Shown here one piece after another: positions 7,064 through 10,479 of a stretch of DNA of 10,479 nucleotides (within the stretch, counting starts at the first letter, position 1; the number at the start of each line of letters is the position of its first letter). Both the position numbers and the translations under genes were made by a program. Origin of the DNA: Limnochordia bacterium (GTDB taxonomy: Bacteria > Bacillota > Limnochordia > Darwinibacteriales > B1SED10-159); assembly GCA_007132255.1 (NCBI GenBank), contig SLOZ01000099.1, positions 1 through 10,479 on the forward strand. The letters are read 5' to 3'. The notes beneath the pieces are model-generated. The model did no database searches, was not told where the DNA came from, and saw nothing but the letters and a program-made list of their open reading frames with translations.

Positions 7064-7781
7064 ACAAACCGCCATTGACATGAATGGTTTGGCCCGTAAT
7101 ATAGCGGCTGTCGTCCGAAGCCAAAAATACCACAGCCCCTGCCACATCGTCGGGCTTGCCAGTGTCTCCTAAGGGAATCTGGGATTTAATCCATTCGGTC
7201 TGCTGCTCTGTTAGGGCAGCTGTCATGTCCGTATCGATGTATCCAGGTGCAATGGCGTTGATCAAGATGCCGCGGCTGGCGGTTTCTTTGGCCAAGGCTT
7301 TTGTAAACCCAATTAAACCGGCTTTGGCCGCTGCATAGTTCGTTTGTCCGGCGCTGCCAGCGAAACCAACAACCGAAGAAATGTTGATAATTCGACCACT
7401 GCGTTGTTTCATCATCGGGCGAATCACCGCTTGCGAAACGTGAAAGGCACCGGTGAGGTTGACATTCAAGACCTGCTGCCAATCGTCCTCTGACATCCGC
7501 ATCAGCAGTCCATCGCGCGTGATGCCGGCGTTGTTGACCACGATATCGATGTGTCCCCATTCATCCATAAGCCACCGAATCATCGCCTGGACAGCCTCAC
7601 GCTCAGCAACATCCACAGCAAGCCCCAGAAAGCCGTGCTCCGCCTTCACCTGTTCTAGCAGTGTCTCGTTACGCCCACAAATAGCCACCTGAGCGCCTTC
7701 GGCTGCCAGACGCCGCGCCACCGCCAGGCCGATGCCCCGTGTAGCCCCGGTCACCAGCGCCGTTCTTCCTTGCAGTATCAT
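7056..7781 (-). CDS. fabG: 3-oxoacyl-ACP reductase
   Basis: FabG reduces 3-oxoacyl-ACP to 3-hydroxyacyl-ACP with NADPH, the first reduction of each elongation cycle. The 241-residue protein is a classical short-chain dehydrogenase with the nucleotide-binding motif TGATRGIG at 11-18, NNAG at 83-86 and the catalytic residues N108, S136, Y149 and K153 (YAAAK). The C-terminus has the family's GQTIHVNGG motif. Many short-chain dehydrogenases look alike, but the length, the AAAKAGLIGFTK motif and the place between fabD and acpP settle the call. The ATG at 7781 is preceded by AAAGGGG at 7792-7798 with 10-base spacing, and lies 20 bases after the fabD stop. Its last codon and stop form part of a possible acpP promoter. 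Confidence 0.97.
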   Translation of the reverse strand: MILQGRTALVTGATRGIGLAVARRLAAEGAQVAICGRNETLLEQVKAEHGFLGLAVDVAEREAVQAMIRWLMDEWGHIDIVVNNAGITRDGLLMRMSEDDWQQVLNVNLTGAFHVSQAVIRPMMKQRSGRIINISSVVGFAGSAGQTNYAAAKAGLIGFTKALAKETASRGILINAIAPGYIDTDMTAALTEQQTEWIKSQIPLGDTGKPDDVAGAVVFLASDDSRYITGQTIHVNGGLLI

Positions 7782-7801
7782 GCTACTACAACCCCTTTGC
7801 G

Positions 7802-8677
7802 TTATGCAAGACTTATTTTGATCCCTTTGACGATTCGTTTGCTGAAGGGGCTCACCACCGGATGTGTCCCGAACTCAATGAGTTCGTCAGCACCCAACTC
7901 ATGGGCTGCGGTCACCGCCGCTGTCCACAGTACCGGTGCGGTCAGCTGTGCCACCAACTCGGCAGCCACCTGTTCTCCCGTTACCAGCGGAGCAGCTGTG
8001 GCATTAGCGATCAGCGGAGCTCGGGGAGCGCGGATCTGCACTTGCGCTAGATGCTTCGCTAACTCTTGTGCCGCTGGCTTCATGAGTTGGGAGTGGAACG
8101 GTCCTGAGACCTTTAGGCGAACGACTCGTCGTGCCCCTAAGGAACTGGCCAGCTCGGCAGCTTTGTCTAATGCCGCCGCTTCGCCGCTGAGGACAATCTG
8201 TCCCGGCCCGTTGAAATTGGCCGCTTGAATCCAGCCTTTGTCTTGACTTTCTTCACATAAGGCGTCCACCTGATCTTCATTTAGACCCAAGACCGCTAAC
8301 ATGCCGCCGCCTTCGGGATACGCTTGGCTCATGAACTCGCCGCGCCGGGCGGCCAATTGGACACCGTCGCCAAAAGTAAAGCAACCAGCAGCGGCAGCAG
8401 CAGTGACTTCGCCTAAACTATGGCCCAAGAAACAGCAGGGATCGCCAAGCGTTTCCCGGCGCAGCTGCCAGAGAGCATACGTGATCGTGAAAATTAACGG
8501 CTGCGAAAACCTTGTATCCTGGAGTTTCTCTTCGGGACCGGTCTGGGCCAATGCCGCGATGTCATAGCCTAGGATAGCAGAGGCCTCCTCTAACAGTGGC
8601 ACGGCCGCTGACTCCATGATGGACGCTGCCATACCAAGTTTCTGGGCTCCTTGTCCAGGAAACAGAGCTGCATACAT
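7802..8677 (-). CDS. fabD: Malonyl-CoA:ACP transacylase
   Basis: FabD moves malonate from malonyl-CoA to ACP, supplying the extender unit for FabH and FabF. From the ATG at 8677 it has 291 residues. Family motifs are LFPGQGAQ at 5-12, the nucleophile S87 in GHSLGE, the conserved arginine in AARRGEFM near 111-112, and the active-site H195 in SGPFHSQLM. The C-terminal EFGTHPVVSPF motif is also typical. The fabH stop and the fabD start overlap in TGATG, suggesting translational coupling, and GAGG at 8687-8690 with 9-base spacing serves the ATG. A GTG one codon upstream at 8680 is a possible alternative. Nothing is missing or unusual. Confidence 0.97.
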   Translation of the reverse strand: MYAALFPGQGAQKLGMAASIMESAAVPLLEEASAILGYDIAALAQTGPEEKLQDTRFSQPLIFTITYALWQLRRETLGDPCCFLGHSLGEVTAAAAAGCFTFGDGVQLAARRGEFMSQAYPEGGGMLAVLGLNEDQVDALCEESQDKGWIQAANFNGPGQIVLSGEAAALDKAAELASSLGARRVVRLKVSGPFHSQLMKPAAQELAKHLAQVQIRAPRAPLIANATAAPLVTGEQVAAELVAQLTAPVLWTAAVTAAHELGADELIEFGTHPVVSPFSKRIVKGIKISLA

Positions 8678-9675
8678 CACTGGTCACCTCGTCCCCAACG
8701 CAGTACCATGGAGCCCCATGTCAGGCCGGCCCCAAAGCCAACCATCAGCAGATTATCGCCGGACTGCAGTTGACCTGCATCATCCAACTCTGCCAGAGCT
8801 AACCCAATACTAGCCGCTGAGGTGTTGCCATATCGCTGAACGTTGATGTAGAGGTTGTCGTCGGGAATGCCCAGCTTGGCTGCGGAGGCCTTGATAATGC
8901 GAACATTGGCCTGGTGCGGTATGAACCAACGAATGTCACTGTTGCTCATGCCGGCTTTCGCCAGAACCCGCTTTGTGGAGTCACTCATGATGCGAACGGC
9001 AAACTTGAACACATCATTGCCAGCCATCCGCAGATAATGCTGTTTGGCATCCACGGTTTCATGAGACGCAGGTAACCGTGAACCCCCAGCCGGTAGATAC
9101 AAGTGGCGTCCTCCTGCACCATCGGAACCCAACTCAGAGGCAATGACACCGTAGCCTTCCTCAACGGGCCCCATAACGGCAGCCGCAGCACCATCGCCAA
9201 ACAGAACACATGTGGAACGATCTGTGTAATCCGTGATCCGGCTCAGGACATCGACACCGATGACCAAGACCCGCGACCGTCCCCCTCGAACAAGATTGGC
9301 GCCAACGTCCAAACCGTAGACAAAACCGGAACAGCCAGCAGACAGATCAAAAGCTGCTGCCTTTTTGGCGCCCAGCCCGTCTTGAACAAGACAAGCTGTG
9401 GCCGGGAACGTCATATCCGGAGAAATGGTAGCTACCACAATCATATCCAAATCCGAGGCAGCTACATCAGCGGCAGCCAGCGCTTTCTTGGCCGCTGCTA
9501 ATGCCAAATCCGAGGCAGCGGTATCCGAGTCCGCAATGCGCCGCTCTTCAATGCCGGTTCGTGAGCGGATCCATTCATCGGAGGTCTCGACCATATCTTC
9601 CAGGTCCTTGTTGGTTAGAATTCGGTCCGGCACGGCGTAACCTACGCCCCAAATGCCGGCTTGTTTATCCGTCAA
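8677..9675 (-). CDS. fabH: 3-oxoacyl-ACP synthase III (KAS III), chain-initiating enzyme
   Basis: FabH joins an acyl-CoA primer to malonyl-ACP to start fatty acid synthesis; its primer choice sets straight or branched chains, which cannot be read from sequence alone. From the TTG at 9675 the protein has 332 residues. The catalytic triad is C115 in DLSAGCSGFVYGL, H254 in IPHQAN and N284 in YGNTSA. The N-terminal DEWIRSRTGIEERRI motif and the C-terminal GFGAGLTWGS motif are family hallmarks. The frame extends to a GTG at 9684, but that codon is inside the apparent Shine-Dalgarno site, so the TTG at 9675 is preferred; certainty on the start is moderate. It overlaps the plsX 3' end by 11 bases and the fabD start by one base. 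Confidence 0.97.
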   Translation of the reverse strand: MTDKQAGIWGVGYAVPDRILTNKDLEDMVETSDEWIRSRTGIEERRIADSDTAASDLALAAAKKALAAADVAASDLDMIVVATISPDMTFPATACLVQDGLGAKKAAAFDLSAGCSGFVYGLDVGANLVRGGRSRVLVIGVDVLSRITDYTDRSTCVLFGDGAAAAVMGPVEEGYGVIASELGSDGAGGRHLYLPAGGSRLPASHETVDAKQHYLRMAGNDVFKFAVRIMSDSTKRVLAKAGMSNSDIRWFIPHQANVRIIKASAAKLGIPDDNLYINVQRYGNTSAASIGLALAELDDAGQLQSGDNLLMVGFGAGLTWGSMVLRWGRGDQ

Positions 9676-10479
9676 ATGAATCACCTACCATGGTTTCAGC
9701 GATGGTTTCCACTACATGGTTTTCCGCTGCTTCGGCAGCAACGCGGATAGCGTTCCGAATGGCTTTGGCATTAGAGCTGCCGTGCGCGATAATGGAAATG
9801 CCGTTAACACCAAGCAGTGGCGCACCGCCGTATTCTGTATAGTCCATGCGCTTTTTGATCTGTCGCAGACCAGGCTTTAGCAACAAAGCTCCGAGTTTAC
9901 TCAAGGTCGTCTTGGTAAACTCTTCTTTCATCATCCCGAACAAAGCGGTGCCAAGACCTTCGGCGAATTTAAGGACGATATTGCCTACGAATCCGTCGCA
10001 GACGACCACATCAACGTGACCTTTGGGAATTTCCCGACCTTCAATGTTACCAATGAAGTTTAAGGAAGAATTCTGCAGCCCCTGATATGCCTTCTGAACG
10101 GCATCATTACCCTTTGTGGGTTCCTCACCCACGTTGAGCAGTCCAACTTTTGGGTTTTGGACACCGAGGACCTTCTCTGCATAAATGGCACCCATTTGTC
10201 CGAATTGCACCAATTGACTGGGTCGACAATCCACATTAGCCCCGACATCAGCTACCAGGCAAACACCCGTAACGGTGGGCATCAGTGATGTTATCGCCGG
10301 TCGTTCTACGCCCTTAATTCGGCCCATACCCAACAAGGAAGCGGCCATGGCTGCTCCGGTGCTGCCGGCGCTGATCATGCCAGCAGCCGTTCCCGACTTA
10401 ACCAATGACGCAGCCACCACCAAAGTGGAGTCCTTCTTCTTGCGCACCGCTTCCACGGGTGATTCGTCCATTTGGATCA
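9665..10479 (-). CDS. plsX: Phosphate acyltransferase PlsX, 3' part (N-terminus beyond window edge)
   Basis: PlsX converts acyl-ACP and phosphate to acyl-phosphate, which PlsY uses to acylate glycerol-3-phosphate, linking fatty acid synthesis to phospholipid synthesis. The open frame runs off the right edge; 270 residues are visible. The segment DESPVEAVRKKKDSTLVVAA matches the family about 80-90 residues from the usual start, so the methionine codon at 10471 is internal and not the start. Other family features are the GSTGAAMA motif, GRIKGVERPA, the LVADVGANVDCRP segment, KVGLLNVGEEPTKGN, VDVVVCDGFVGNIVLK and YGGAPLLGVNG followed by AHGSS near the end. Any promoter or FapR-type operator upstream of plsX is outside the window. 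fabH starts 11 bases before its stop. Confidence 0.97.
   Translation of the reverse strand, partial: IQMDESPVEAVRKKKDSTLVVAASLVKSGTAAGMISAGSTGAAMAASLLGMGRIKGVERPAITSLMPTVTGVCLVADVGANVDCRPSQLVQFGQMGAIYAEKVLGVQNPKVGLLNVGEEPTKGNDAVQKAYQGLQNSSLNFIGNIEGREIPKGHVDVVVCDGFVGNIVLKFAEGLGTALFGMMKEEFTKTTLSKLGALLLKPGLRQIKKRMDYTEYGGAPLLGVNGISIIAHGSSNAKAIRNAIRVAAEAAENHVVETIAETMVGDSFDG
9681..9686 (-). promoter_or_regulatory. Likely ribosome binding site of fabH
   Basis: The minus strand reads AGGTGA, lying 5 bases before the TTG at 9675, inside the end of plsX. The alternative GTG at 9684 is part of this site and has no purine-rich sequence of its own upstream. Moderate support for the TTG start. Confidence 0.55.

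Noticed and set aside
9103..9501. A 132-codon plus-strand frame opposite fabH
   Set aside because: It is fully antisense to fabH, whose catalytic residues and length are complete; no motif is seen in the opposite frame.
10469..10471. ATG at 10471 as the start of plsX
   Set aside because: The frame stays open to the window edge (codons for Ile and Gln precede it), and alignment in mind to known PlsX places this point about 80-90 residues into the protein, so the gene is cut by the window.
1..10479. Search for an undescribed system: defence genes, mobile elements, CRISPR, riboswitches, tRNAs or unknown proteins
   Set aside because: Every coding stretch matches a well-known housekeeping family in a familiar Bacillota order, the gaps are short, and no transposase, integrase, direct-repeat array or structured leader beyond the hairpins listed was seen.

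Overview
The whole window is a housekeeping block read from the minus strand. In transcription order (right to left) it holds plsX (3' part only), fabH, fabD, fabG, acpP, fabF, rnc, smc and ftsY (5' part only). The protein families, the G-rich Shine-Dalgarno sites, the GTG and TTG starts and the gene order point to a Gram-positive Bacillota. The presence of both fabH and fabF in the plsX-to-ftsY string fits Clostridia-type genomes (for example Peptococcaceae- or Heliobacteria-like) better than Bacillus, where these two genes usually lie elsewhere. This assignment is an inference and no species can be named.

Layout: positions 10479-5451 carry the lipid genes. PlsX makes the acyl-phosphate used in phosphatidic acid synthesis. 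FabD charges ACP with malonate, FabH performs the first condensation, FabF the later ones, and FabG reduces the 3-keto group. ACP carries all intermediates. Genes are packed with overlaps at plsX/fabH, fabH/fabD and fabF/rnc, which suggests translational coupling. The dehydratase (FabZ), the enoyl reductase (FabI/FabK/FabL), acetyl-CoA carboxylase and the FapR or FabT regulator are not in this window. Positions 5454-4753 encode RNase III. After a 213-base gap come smc (chromosome condensation) and, 13 bases later, ftsY (signal recognition particle receptor).

The most informative non-coding signals are two promoter-terminator arrangements. An extended -10 element (TG-n-TATAAT) sits over the fabG stop codon just ahead of acpP, and a hairpin with a T-run lies between acpP and fabF. 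Together they could make acpP its own short, abundant transcript inside the operon. A second hairpin with a T-run lies after rnc and is followed by an extended -10 ahead of smc, which suggests that smc-ftsY is a separate or semi-separate unit.

Several starts were refined from ribosome binding sites: smc at 4539, acpP at 7027 (GTG), fabF at 6689 (TTG) and fabH probably at 9675 (TTG). No RNA gene, mobile element, CRISPR array, phage gene or unknown protein was found, and no gap exceeds 300 bases. I see no undescribed system here; the findings are about regulation and start sites.
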